Positions 7,291-15,264 of a stretch of DNA of 46,556 nt are shown piece after piece. The position numbers and the translations under genes were made by a program. The DNA lies in contig CALBSK010000090.1 in NCBI GenBank assembly GCA_937967795.1, positions 1 through 46,556 of the forward strand, read 5' to 3'. The stretch comes from an uncultured Alphaproteobacteria bacterium (lineage in GTDB: Bacteria > Pseudomonadota > Alphaproteobacteria > UBA9655). Below the pieces are notes generated by a model. That model saw only the letters and a program-made list of their open reading frames with translations, had not been told where the DNA came from and ran no database searches. Numbering within the stretch: position 1 is the first letter of the stretch; the number at the start of each line of letters is the position of its first letter.

Positions 7291-7527
7291 TTTGCAAGGT
7301 TCTGATTAGAATCTTAGCAAAATCCTGCGTTTTTTTAAAGCTTTATTTGGCAATTTTCTTAATATTTTTAATGCGTTACCCTGTTTTTAACGGTCGACTT
7401 AATAATCAAATTTAATTTTTTAACCTTTATCACTTTTTCCACACCACCCGTTATTTTTATAACATACTGAAAAGTAAGGAACAACAATTTACTCATTGAA
7501 ATTAATTTTGTTAAAAAGGATTTCAAA
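7291..7527. other. AT-rich spacer, no gene seen
   Basis: This is a low-complexity AT-rich stretch between the IS5 remnant (whose upstream end probably lies within the first 40 bases) and the IS4-like remnant. No open frame with a start signal was found on either strand. Confidence 0.5.
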
Positions 7528-7732
7528 ATGATAAAATCAAATTCTCTTACTCAAAAATTATCAAAGCATTTTTCTCTCCATCCCTCAAAACAAAAAACAT
7601 GAGCTTCCCTGATTTTTGGGGCCTTCAGCAGGGGGAATGTCCACCATCAAAGTTCTCGCACCACATGTTAATAGCCCTAATCCCAAAGCCGCCTTACGAA
7701 GAGTTGAACGTTTTTTTCAAAAAGAATTATCC
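7528..7732 (+). pseudogene. IS4-like transposase N-terminal remnant, frameshifted
   Basis: ATG at 7528 opens a 24-codon frame (SNSLTQKLSKHFSLHPSKQK) that ends in TGA. Shortly after, another frame from about 7630 encodes KVLAPHVNSPNPKAALRRVE followed by RFFQKELS. This resembles the start of IS4-type transposases, where an R-x-x-R-FF segment follows a residue block about 40-60 from the start. The pieces are in different frames and the rest of the gene is absent, because an oppositely oriented IS630-like fragment begins at about 7720-7735. It is an inert fossil. The family call rests on pattern only. Confidence 0.5.
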
Positions 7733-7899
7733 ATAACACGGAAGGTCGCTTTCAGGCTCCCTGCTTTATGAAGCCTAAGCCAATTGTATACTGTAGCTTC
7801 TTCAATGTTAAACACTCTTGCTGTCTCCCGCTTACTGCACCCGCTCATAACGTAGGAGATCGCCTTTCTTTGGAGGTCTTCCGAATATGCTCTTGCCAT
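7717..7899 (-). pseudogene. IS630-like transposase N-terminal helix-turn-helix remnant
   Basis: The 60-residue frame starts MARAYSEDLQRKAISYVMSG and continues with SKRETARVFNIEEATVYNWL. This is the typical N-terminal helix-turn-helix of IS630-type transposases, which are about 120 or 340 residues long. After LRLHKAGSLKA the sequence diverges and ends within the IS4-like remnant. Only the DNA-binding module survives. Such a fragment could bind IS ends but not transpose. Confidence 0.75.
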
Positions 7900-7975
7900 T
7901 CCTTCCTTATACCTAAACTTTTCTTAAAAGTCTATCAACCTAATAACGAAATACTCTCGTCTCCAAATAACAAAT

Positions 7976-8000
7976 AAAAAGGCGCTCCATAAGAGCGCCT
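7976..8000 (-). terminator. Intrinsic terminator of the OmpA-like lipoprotein gene
   Basis: On the minus strand AGGCGCTC, a five-base loop and GAGCGCCT form a GC-rich 8-bp stem followed by TTTTTATTT. It lies 24 bases after the stop codon of the 8024-8890 gene. This is the clearest intrinsic terminator in the window. Confidence 0.9.
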
Positions 8001-8023
8001 GTTGATAAGAGGGTTTCCCAAGA

Positions 8024-8890
8024 TTAGGGTTTAGGGCGATGCCTTTTTGTGGGTTTATGTTCTAAAAACAAGATGTCCACACGACGATTGTGAGCGTCTA
8101 CTTTTGGCCCAGGGCTCTCACCTACACCCTTTACAGAGATACGGTGAGGAGGGATTCCTCTACGGATAAGTTCTTTTTTTACCATCATTGCGCGCTGTTC
8201 AGAAAGCTTTTTATTATGATTGGCATCCCCAATTTTATCTGTACGGCCTACCAAAAGAAGATGGCCTATAAATTGCTTTGTTGCTGCAATGTTTGCAACT
8301 TGATCCAAAACAGTCATAGCGTCTGCGTTGATATAAGTACTTCCAAAATCGAAAAACACCATGTTAGCGGGAAGAACATTGAGGATTCCTCCCATAAGCA
8401 TTAGTTCAACTTCAGCTATAGCATTATAGAATTCAGAACGGCAGCTTGCAATATCTTGGAGTTGCCAATTCTCAGCTTGTTGCTCTACCCAACAATCGAA
8501 ATGAGCTTGGGCATGGGCTGCCATTTTTGGAGCCACTTCCCATCCTCCAAATTGTAAGTCTTGTATTAAACGTTCACGAGCTGCCATAAGTTCGGGTAAC
8601 TTTTCTTCTTCAATAGTCCACTTATCTAACAGTGTAGGCTGTACGGGGCAACCTCCTTTAGCGCGGATAGCCTTACAGAAATAATAATTGGCAGAACATT
8701 CATCGTACATGATCGCTTGCTCGGTATTCCCAAGGGTTTCATATTCTTGAGCGAGTGTTCGTGTGAATTCGGGGCCTTTTTCTTCCGTATGATGCAGAAC
8801 TCTTTTGTGATATTCTGCACAACCCGTTGCTGCCAAAAAAGCTATAATGCTGCTTAATTTTACACGTAATGCTAAAGATTTATTTTTCAT
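8024..8890 (-). CDS. OmpA-family peptidoglycan-associated outer-membrane lipoprotein
   Basis: This 288-residue protein starts with a lipoprotein signal (hydrophobic SSIIAFLAATGC; Cys24 would be lipidated). A middle helical region of about 130 residues, with several Cys, is specific to this protein. The C-terminal OmpA-like domain starts near residue 178 (MVFFDFGSTYINADA). It contains GRTDKIGDANHNKKLSEQRA and NRRVDILFLE, which carry the Asp and Arg used to bind the diaminopimelate of peptidoglycan. It probably tethers outer membrane to cell wall. It stands alone with AAGGGAG before its ATG and a strong terminator after it. The basic tail (HKPTKRHRPKP) is unusual. It is not Pal, because the long middle region is absent there. 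Confidence 0.88.
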   Translation of the reverse strand: MKNKSLALRVKLSSIIAFLAATGCAEYHKRVLHHTEEKGPEFTRTLAQEYETLGNTEQAIMYDECSANYYFCKAIRAKGGCPVQPTLLDKWTIEEEKLPELMAARERLIQDLQFGGWEVAPKMAAHAQAHFDCWVEQQAENWQLQDIASCRSEFYNAIAEVELMLMGGILNVLPANMVFFDFGSTYINADAMTVLDQVANIAATKQFIGHLLLVGRTDKIGDANHNKKLSEQRAMMVKKELIRRGIPPHRISVKGVGESPGPKVDAHNRRVDILFLEHKPTKRHRPKP

Positions 8891-9200
8891 TTTTGACTCC
8901 CTTGTTATTAACCTAGACCCAGATTGCTCAAACCTTTATTCTTTTTTTATTTCACCCTCAGTCCTCACCTTTTTGCAAGATAATCACCATAAATTTAAAA
9001 TATCCTTAATATTAAGCAAAAATTTCATAAAATTTTTACCATTTTATTAAGAGATTCATACAGAAATGTTTTAGACGCCTCAAAAAATGAAGAGAGTGAG
9101 ACAATTTTAACACTCTTTTAGGAAGAGTATGAGATAATTTCATGAGCTGTTTATCTTTTGCAAGATAAAACGTTTGTATAAATACAGGGGCTTTCTTTTT
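8891..9200. other. Divergent intergenic region of about 310 bases
   Basis: The region lies between divergent genes and should contain both promoters. A perfect 8-bp AT-rich inverted repeat, TTTATCTT (9150-9157) with AAGATAAA (9162-9169), lies just upstream of the plus-strand gene, next to a TATAAAT box near 9177-9183. No small gene was found. Confidence 0.4.
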
Positions 9201-11330
9201 ATGGAATTCCAACTTCTTGATCTTTTGTTTTCGCCAAAATCATTGGCATTAATTGGAGCAAGCCCCAAGGAAGGAGCTCTTGGGAAAGCTCTTCTTGAGA
9301 ATATTCTCAAAGGAGGGTATGAAGGAACGGTTTTTCCCGTTAATCCGAACTATACCGAAATACTTAACTTACCTTGCTATTCAATTGTCGAAGACCTTCC
9401 CATTCAGCCTGATGTAGGAGTCATCTGTACGCCTGCATCCTTTGTTTCTTCAATTATTGAAGATCTTGGGAAAAAAGGAACAAAAGTAGCTGTCGTGATT
9501 TCGGCAGGGTTTGGAGAAGGAGGGCGTCCAGAAGGCGCTTGTCTTCAACAAGAGATGATAGAAGTTGCCAAAAAGTATGGCGTTCGCATCGTCGGACCAA
9601 ATTGTTTAGGGATTATGAACCCGGCTTGTCATCTTAACGCAACTTTTTCTCCTCTCTCCTCAACGAAAGGAAGAGTTGCCTTTATTTCTCAATCAGGAGC
9701 TCTTCTTGTTTCTATGTTAGAATGGGCGTCCGCCATGGGAATTGGGTTTTCTAAACTCGTTTCTGTGGGAGGGTTAAGCGATCTTAATTTCGCTGACTAT
9801 CTTGAATATCTCGAAGATGATTCAGAAACAGAAGCCATTGTTCTATATGTTGAAGCTATTACGGATGCACAAAGATTTTTAACGGTTGCCAAAAAAACAG
9901 TTATGAAAAAACCTATTGCTGTGATGAAATCAGGGCGATTTAAAGGTGCAGCGCAAGCCGTAAGGTCTCATTCAGGGGCCCTTGCTGGAAGTGATGCCGT
10001 TTACGAAGCGGCTTTTCGAGAAGCGGGAATGTGCCGAATCTATGAACTTCAAGATGTCTATGACCTTGTTTTGACGATGAACCACCTTACAAAGGTTAAA
10101 GGAGATAATCTTGCCATTTTAACAAATGGAGGAGGCGTTGGAATTCTGGCAACAGATGCCCTTATAGCCACAAAAGGTAACCTTGCCACCTTGTCATCCA
10201 TCACTCTTAACAAATTAAATACTGTTCTTCCTGCCACGTGGTCGGAAGGAAATCCAATCGATATTATTGGAGATGCCCCCCCTGAAAGGTACGCTACAAG
10301 CCTCACGATTCTAATGGATGATCCGGAGCTCGAGACTATCCTTCTTATGCATTGCCCAACCTCTCTTTCTCCTTCAAAAGGCGTTTTTGATATTGTCATT
10401 GAAACGGTTGAGAAAAGAAAAAGTTCCCGTCCTGATATTTTTATGGTTTCTCTGCAGCAAAATATTGAAAAACAAATACTTACGCATTTTGCGCGAAATA
10501 ATATTCCCATTTATCCTACCCCAGAACGTGCGATCCGGGCTTTAATGCATCTTCAACAATGTGAAAAAGGAAAGCATTTTATTGATAAAAGCCCAAAAAA
10601 ACAAATGGCCGTCCACCCAAGAGTCGCCCACCTCTTGAAAGAACTTATTGAGAAAAAAGAGCAAGAATGGCTTGACCACCATGTCATTCAGGAAATTCTT
10701 ACCTCTTATGGTCTTCCCGTTGTACGAACTGAGCTTGCTTTAACTCCCGGCGAGGCTAAAACTCTTTCTCAAAAAATGGAATTTCCCCTCGTTTTAAAAA
10801 TTGCTTCAAAAGATATTGTTCATAAAAGTGACGTGGGGGGTGTGGTTCTTAACCTGAACACGCCTGATGAGGTTGAGAAGAGCGCAGAGGTCATGCTTAC
10901 GACGATTTCTTCTCGACTCTCTCACGCTCGAATTGAAGGATTTATATTACAGCCTATGATTCCCATTGATCATGGATTTGAGCTTTTTTTAGGGGGTGTC
11001 CAAGATGCAACCTTTGGCCCTGTTGTTATTTTTGGGGCAGGCGGAAAAGCGGTTGAAGTGATTAAAGATAAAGCCCTAGCTTTGGCTCCTCTGACTCAAA
11101 AATCAGCTCTGACCCTTATCGAGCAAACAAGAATCTATGCTCAATTAAAAGGATATCGGGATCAAAAATCTATTCCTCTTGAGAGTTTAATTGAATGTCT
11201 TATCGATCTTTCTTATCTTCTTGTAAATCATCCCGAAATTGGGGAGTTGGATATTAATCCACTCTTGACAGACTCTAAAAAAATCCTTGTTCTTGATTCG
11301 CGTATGCGGCTTTCTCATCCCCCCTCTTAA
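9201..11330 (+). CDS. ADP-forming acetate/acyl-CoA synthetase (NDP-forming acyl-CoA synthetase family)
   Basis: This 709-residue protein has the fused alpha-beta layout of ADP-forming acyl-CoA synthetases. An N-terminal CoA-binding Rossmann domain starts at SPKSLALIGASPKEGALGKA. Two succinyl-CoA-ligase-like domains follow, with VGPNCLGIMNP, SQSGALLVSMLEWA and NGGGVGILATDAL. The C-terminal ATP-grasp domain runs from about residue 480 to the end (FPLVLKIASKDIVHKSDVGG, then FGPVVIFGAGGKAVEV). It interconverts acyl-CoA plus ADP and phosphate with acid plus ATP, so it can yield ATP from acyl-CoA. An upstream in-frame TTG exists, but the ATG at 9201 has AGGGG ten bases before it. Only 13 bp separate it from the FabI-like gene, so they are probably co-transcribed. 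Confidence 0.9.
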   Translation: MEFQLLDLLFSPKSLALIGASPKEGALGKALLENILKGGYEGTVFPVNPNYTEILNLPCYSIVEDLPIQPDVGVICTPASFVSSIIEDLGKKGTKVAVVISAGFGEGGRPEGACLQQEMIEVAKKYGVRIVGPNCLGIMNPACHLNATFSPLSSTKGRVAFISQSGALLVSMLEWASAMGIGFSKLVSVGGLSDLNFADYLEYLEDDSETEAIVLYVEAITDAQRFLTVAKKTVMKKPIAVMKSGRFKGAAQAVRSHSGALAGSDAVYEAAFREAGMCRIYELQDVYDLVLTMNHLTKVKGDNLAILTNGGGVGILATDALIATKGNLATLSSITLNKLNTVLPATWSEGNPIDIIGDAPPERYATSLTILMDDPELETILLMHCPTSLSPSKGVFDIVIETVEKRKSSRPDIFMVSLQQNIEKQILTHFARNNIPIYPTPERAIRALMHLQQCEKGKHFIDKSPKKQMAVHPRVAHLLKELIEKKEQEWLDHHVIQEILTSYGLPVVRTELALTPGEAKTLSQKMEFPLVLKIASKDIVHKSDVGGVVLNLNTPDEVEKSAEVMLTTISSRLSHARIEGFILQPMIPIDHGFELFLGGVQDATFGPVVIFGAGGKAVEVIKDKALALAPLTQKSALTLIEQTRIYAQLKGYRDQKSIPLESLIECLIDLSYLLVNHPEIGELDINPLLTDSKKILVLDSRMRLSHPPS

Positions 11331-11343
11331 AAAAAGGTTTTTT

Positions 11344-12117
11344 ATGAAGGCACTCGTCAATCTTTCGGGTAAAAAAGGACTTATCATAGGAATTGCGAAT
11401 GCTCAAAGCATTGCTTACGGCTGCGCTAAAATTTTCCATGAACTAGAGGCTATGCTTGCGATAACTTACCTTAATGAAAAAGCAGAACCTTTCGTTCGAC
11501 CGTTAGCGGAAGACTTGAAGAGTCCTCTGATCATTCCTTGTGATTTTAGAATTACAGGTCAATTAGAAGCTGTTTTTGACGCCATAAAAAAAGAATGGGG
11601 AGAGTTAGATTTTGTTTTGCACTCGGTGGCCTATGCTCCTCAACAGGACCTGCAGGGAAGACTTATCGATTGTTCTCAGTCTGGATTTTTAATGGCTATG
11701 GATATTTCTTGTCATTCTTTTATCCGTCTTGCAAAAATAGCTGAACCCTTAATGAAAAAAGGGGGCTGTCTTTTAACCATTAGCTTTTACGGTGCTGAAA
11801 AGGTGATTCAACATTACAATCTGATGGGACCTGTTAAAGCGGCTCTGGAAAGCTCTGTCTTTTACATGGCTAATGAACTTTCATCTCAAAAAATTCGTGT
11901 CCATGCTCTGTCTCCAGGGCCTATCCAAACAAGAGCAGCGGCAGGGCTCAAAGATTTTGAAGAGCTCATTGACAAAGTTCAAAAAGATATTCCTTCTCAT
12001 CAACTTGCCTCAATTGAAGATGTGGGAAATATGGCAGCCTTTTTAGTAAGTGATGCTGCTTCTCACCTTACGGGAAATATTGAGTATGTGGATTCCGGTT
12101 ATCATACTACAGGGTAA
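11344..12117 (+). CDS. fabI: Enoyl-ACP reductase (FabI-like SDR)
   Basis: This 257-residue protein is of normal FabI length. Nucleotide binding is shown by KKGLIIGIANAQSIAYGCAK (the FabI form of the Rossmann glycine motif). The catalytic region has ISFYGAEKVIQHYNLMGPVK, giving the Tyr-(X6)-Lys pair of FabI. It continues with ALESSVFYMANELSSQKIRV and ALSPGPIQTRAAAGL. The expected reaction is NADH-dependent reduction of trans-2-enoyl-ACP in fatty-acid synthesis. The open frame extends 19 codons upstream inside the preceding gene, but ATG 11344 aligns with the family start. It follows the acyl-CoA synthetase by 13 bp. It may be the housekeeping enzyme or a second copy for a special lipid. Confidence 0.87.
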   Translation: MKALVNLSGKKGLIIGIANAQSIAYGCAKIFHELEAMLAITYLNEKAEPFVRPLAEDLKSPLIIPCDFRITGQLEAVFDAIKKEWGELDFVLHSVAYAPQQDLQGRLIDCSQSGFLMAMDISCHSFIRLAKIAEPLMKKGGCLLTISFYGAEKVIQHYNLMGPVKAALESSVFYMANELSSQKIRVHALSPGPIQTRAAAGLKDFEELIDKVQKDIPSHQLASIEDVGNMAAFLVSDAASHLTGNIEYVDSGYHTTG

Positions 12118-12174
12118 ATGATAATTGGCTATTTTTCTATTTTCGTGTTTTTTATTCATTTTTTCTAAGCTGAT

Positions 12175-12186
12175 GAGAGGCCTCTC
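12175..12186. repeat. 12-bp perfect palindrome between convergent genes
   Basis: GAGAGGCCTCTC lies between the ends of the FabI-like gene and the convergent proline-rich gene, flanked by AGCT on both sides. It could mark transcript ends for both genes, but no loop or strong T-run is present. Confidence 0.3.
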
Positions 12187-12208
12187 TAAAAGCTAAGAGG
12201 ATTCTAAA

Positions 12209-12925
12209 TTATATTCCTCCAAAAATATGAATCTGGTTAGGTTGATTTTCCTCAGCTTTGATAGTGATGATGCGAATTTGTTCGGGGTCAAGCCCTTTTT
12301 CAACAAGGACTTTTTTGACTTGATCTGCCTTTTGAGCTAATTCTTTTCCTCCTCCTATCGTCACGATTTCCACGGCTCCAGAAGCTCTTTTGGCACAGGC
12401 AAAGAGATACCACTGTTGATTTTGGATGTCCTGTTGTGTGTCTACGGTAGCTAAAGGAGCCCTGCCTTTAGCTATTGAAGAATAAGTAATCGGCGTTACG
12501 GGAATAACCTCTTTGTTAGGTGTAGATTTTGATGTTTCTTCTTTATCTAAGAGAGGTTGAGCTTTCGGATGAGACGGAACATCCACTAAGAGAAGGGGTT
12601 GAGCTGTTGGAAGGATGCTTTCTGTAACGGGAGGATGGGGAGAGGCTTTCTGAGACTCCGAAGGTTGTGTAAGTGCAATTGGTTGAGAAGGCTCTTTTTT
12701 GTTTGAAGGTGGGGGAGAAGTGGGCACATCATTTAGAATCTTTGTGAATTCTGCAGCTGCAGCATGGGTTGGTGAAACGTCTTGCTTTTCAATAAAATTC
12801 TCAGGAAAGTAAGTGCCATCTCCCCAAACTTTTTCTCCTTCCAAACAAAGAAAAAAGAACCCCATTACTAAAGATGTATTAAATGTCTTCTTAAGAGAGC
12901 TATTAGAAAAAATGTCATAATGCAT
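12209..12925 (-). CDS. Exported proline-rich protein with small C-terminal domain
   Basis: This 238-residue protein is not recognised. A hydrophobic segment near the start (FNTSLVMGFFFLCLEG) looks like a signal peptide or membrane anchor. Residues about 70-165 are low-complexity, rich in Pro, Ser, Gln and Lys, like a periplasm-spanning linker. The last 65 residues form a compact domain. This begins near QQWYLFACAKRASGAVEIV and has ELAQKADQVKKVLVEKGLDP then QIRIITIKAEENQPNQIHIF, loosely resembling the helix-strand pattern of OmpA-type or periplasmic division proteins. I chose the ATG at 12923-12925 because GGGGAGG lies six bases before it; an ATG five codons upstream sits on that sequence. It stands alone between convergent fabI and the MFS gene. 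Its role is unknown. Confidence 0.7.
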   Translation of the reverse strand: MHYDIFSNSSLKKTFNTSLVMGFFFLCLEGEKVWGDGTYFPENFIEKQDVSPTHAAAAEFTKILNDVPTSPPPSNKKEPSQPIALTQPSESQKASPHPPVTESILPTAQPLLLVDVPSHPKAQPLLDKEETSKSTPNKEVIPVTPITYSSIAKGRAPLATVDTQQDIQNQQWYLFACAKRASGAVEIVTIGGGKELAQKADQVKKVLVEKGLDPEQIRIITIKAEENQPNQIHIFGGI

Positions 12926-13010
12926 AAAGAGCCTCCCCATAGTTTTAAATTTCTTTAAGATACAATTTCACCCTGGCTTAAACAAGTCCTATTTTTTGAG
13001 TGAAGATGCT

Positions 13011-14216
13011 TTAATAAAAAACTTTTGGTGAAGTTTTATTTATAAATGGCAATACTAACGATGAAAACAGGGCTATGGTTGCACTCGTATAAAACATAAG
13101 AGGCGGGTCAAACTCACTCCATATCCATCCAGAAAGAGTGTTGGCGATAATTAGACAGATTCCATTAACAAGATGAAAAAGACCAAATCCTGTTCCTCTC
13201 AGATCCTGAGGGCAAGCGTCTGCAAGGAAAACAGCTAAAATACTTTGCGTAATGCCTATTTGAGCTCCCCAAAGGAGAACGCCTCCTAAAATAATATAAA
13301 TGGACTCACCATTTGCTAAAAGAAGATCTGAAAGGATGACCAGTGTAATTCCAAAGGTCATCATGGAACGTCTTCCCATTTTATCAGAAAGATAGCCGAT
13401 AGGATAAGCTGTACAAGCTGTAGCCATATTCTGAACAACCATAACAAGAGGAATCAGGTAGAGAGGAAGACCGGTCTGCTCAGCTCTTAAAATAAAAAAG
13501 GCTCCAGAAAAGTTAGAAAGCATAAAGAATCCACTTAAAAGTAGGGTCAGCCAAAAAATTAAGGGTAAATGTGAAATATCTCTAAATTTTAATTTGGTCC
13601 TTTTTGTTTTGTGTTGAAATTTTTCACTTACGGGGTCTTTAACGAAAATGAGGAGAACAAGTAACGCCAGCGCTGTAGGAATAGAGCCCAGCCAAAATAT
13701 AAGGGAATAATTATTTTGAGTTAACCATAAAAGAGCAATTGTGAGAAGTGACCCTGAAAAAGCTCCCGCCCGGGACAGAGATTCTCTGAGGCCATAGCAA
13801 GCTCCCTTTATTTGAGGGGGGGCAAGGTCACCAACGAGAGCATCTCGAGGAGTTGCATCTAAACCATTGGCGATTCGATCAAGAGCTCTTCCTACGAACA
13901 CACCCACTATCGATGTTGTAAGCGCAAAAATCGGGCGAGAAATTAAAGCGAGAATATATCCAACAGCAATTATACTTTTTCTTTTGTGGAGTATATCACT
14001 CAAAATTCCCGAAAAAATACGACTGAGAAGAGTAACAGCTTCAACAAAGCCTTCTAACAACCCCAAAATGAGCGTGCTTGCGCCTAAAACTTGAGTAACA
14101 AACAACGGGGTTAAGCTAAAAATGATGACGGAAGAAATTTTCATTAATAATGAAACACTCCCCAAAGCCCAAATGCTGGGCGGAATGGAAAGGGATGGTT
14201 GGGAAATCTGAGTCAT
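13011..14216 (-). CDS. MFS transporter (drug or metabolite efflux type)
   Basis: This 401-residue inner-membrane protein has about 12 hydrophobic helices in two halves joined by a basic loop (FQHKTKRTKLKFRD, near residue 200). The loop SGILSDILHKRKSIIAVGYI between helices 2 and 3 and GYLSDKMGRRSMM between 8 and 9 are MFS signatures. ALDRIANGLDATPRDALVGD is typical of a subgroup annotated as MFS transporters of unknown substrate. It appears monocistronic. Roughly 225 bases separate its start from the plus-strand tad locus, so promoters of both lie there. Confidence 0.87.
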   Translation of the reverse strand: MTQISQPSLSIPPSIWALGSVSLLMKISSVIIFSLTPLFVTQVLGASTLILGLLEGFVEAVTLLSRIFSGILSDILHKRKSIIAVGYILALISRPIFALTTSIVGVFVGRALDRIANGLDATPRDALVGDLAPPQIKGACYGLRESLSRAGAFSGSLLTIALLWLTQNNYSLIFWLGSIPTALALLVLLIFVKDPVSEKFQHKTKRTKLKFRDISHLPLIFWLTLLLSGFFMLSNFSGAFFILRAEQTGLPLYLIPLVMVVQNMATACTAYPIGYLSDKMGRRSMMTFGITLVILSDLLLANGESIYIILGGVLLWGAQIGITQSILAVFLADACPQDLRGTGFGLFHLVNGICLIIANTLSGWIWSEFDPPLMFYTSATIALFSSLVLPFINKTSPKVFY

Positions 14217-14278
14217 AGCTTCTAATTGTATCTACATTCTATCATTGTACTTCTCATAAATAAAAGGAGTGTGTCCAG

Positions 14279-14365
14279 ATGAATAGACTGAAAAATAAAG
14301 CAAAAGTGTCGTTTTTATGCAACAATCCTCTGAAAAACAGGATAACTGTTAAGACAAAAGAGTGA
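14279..14365 (+). other. Possible 28-codon leader ORF before tadD
   Basis: An ATG at 14279 preceded by AAGGAG (nine-base spacing) opens a short basic frame ending in TGA at 14363-14365, about 80 bases before tadD. It has no recognisable similarity. It could be a leader peptide for the pilus operon or chance. The rest of 14217-14442 is AT-rich with no clear consensus promoter. Confidence 0.2.
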
Positions 14366-14442
14366 CTTTGATAAAATTTATGATAAATTTACCATAACTT
14401 ATAAGGATAAAAAGCATTTAACTGTTTAATAGGGTTGTAACT

Positions 14443-15255
14443 ATGAAGTTTTGGAAAACGCTTTGTATAATGAATAGCATTGCTTTTTTGTCTGCATGTA
14501 CTTCTGATTTGCTCAGACCTCCTTACGAAGATCATCCAAACATTAAAGCTGCAGAAATGGCGCGAAAGCGGGGGGATGTTCCCCAGTCCATTCATGACTA
14601 TCGAGACATCATTAAAGAATGTCCGAATTGTGTAATGGCTTATGTGGGTTTAGGGATGGCTCTTGTTGATGCAAATGCAATCGTTGAGGCTAAACACACA
14701 TTTGAAAAAGCAGTAGCCCTGTTTCCACAATCTTCTGAAACATTCACAGGAATGGGAATCGTTTATCTTTTAATTGATCAACCTGAAAATGCAATTAACT
14801 CCTTTGAGAATGGGCTTAAATTAGATCCTCGGAATGCAAAGGCTTTCAATGGGTATGGAATTGCCTTGGATATGTTGGGTGATTACGAAGCGGCTCAAGC
14901 CAATTACCGAGCCGCTTTAGAGCTAGACCCGACGAATCTTTCTTATGAAAGTAACCTCGCTCTTTCAATGGCTCTTGCGGGAAATACGATTGAAGCTATT
15001 CATATTTTAGAGAGACTAGCGCATTCTCCAAATGCAACACCACGAATTCGACAAAATCTAGCACTTGCTTATGGTCTTGTGGATGATATGAAAATGGCCA
15101 GAAAAATGGGAAGGGTGGATCTTCCTGATGATATGGTCATGAGCAATATAGATTACTATAAAGCCATTCAACAAACGAAAGAACGTGTTGGATTGATCCC
15201 TAAAAATAATACAGTACCTTTGGATGGAACCCGTAAATTGCAGGGGAAGTATTAG
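14443..15255 (+). CDS. tadD: TadD-like TPR lipoprotein (Tad pilus assembly)
   Basis: This 270-residue lipoprotein has its lipobox at SIAFLSAC (Cys19). At least four tetratricopeptide repeats follow: around residues 65-98, 99-132 (GMGIVYLLIDQPENAINSFE), 133-166 (GYGIALDMLGDYEAAQANYR) and 167-200. TadD proteins are outer-membrane lipoproteins that help assemble the CpaC secretin and other Tad parts. The gene heads the plus-strand locus and is followed 9 bp later by cpaA, so it probably opens the operon. In many relatives tadD lies at the end instead. The identification rests on lipobox, TPRs, length and context. Confidence 0.87.
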   Translation: MKFWKTLCIMNSIAFLSACTSDLLRPPYEDHPNIKAAEMARKRGDVPQSIHDYRDIIKECPNCVMAYVGLGMALVDANAIVEAKHTFEKAVALFPQSSETFTGMGIVYLLIDQPENAINSFENGLKLDPRNAKAFNGYGIALDMLGDYEAAQANYRAALELDPTNLSYESNLALSMALAGNTIEAIHILERLAHSPNATPRIRQNLALAYGLVDDMKMARKMGRVDLPDDMVMSNIDYYKAIQQTKERVGLIPKNNTVPLDGTRKLQGKY

Positions 15256-15264
15256 GGGATAATT

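Noticed and set aside
14217..14442. A Flp pilin gene upstream of tadD
   Set aside because: The only small frame there (28 codons) is basic and lacks a hydrophobic helix.
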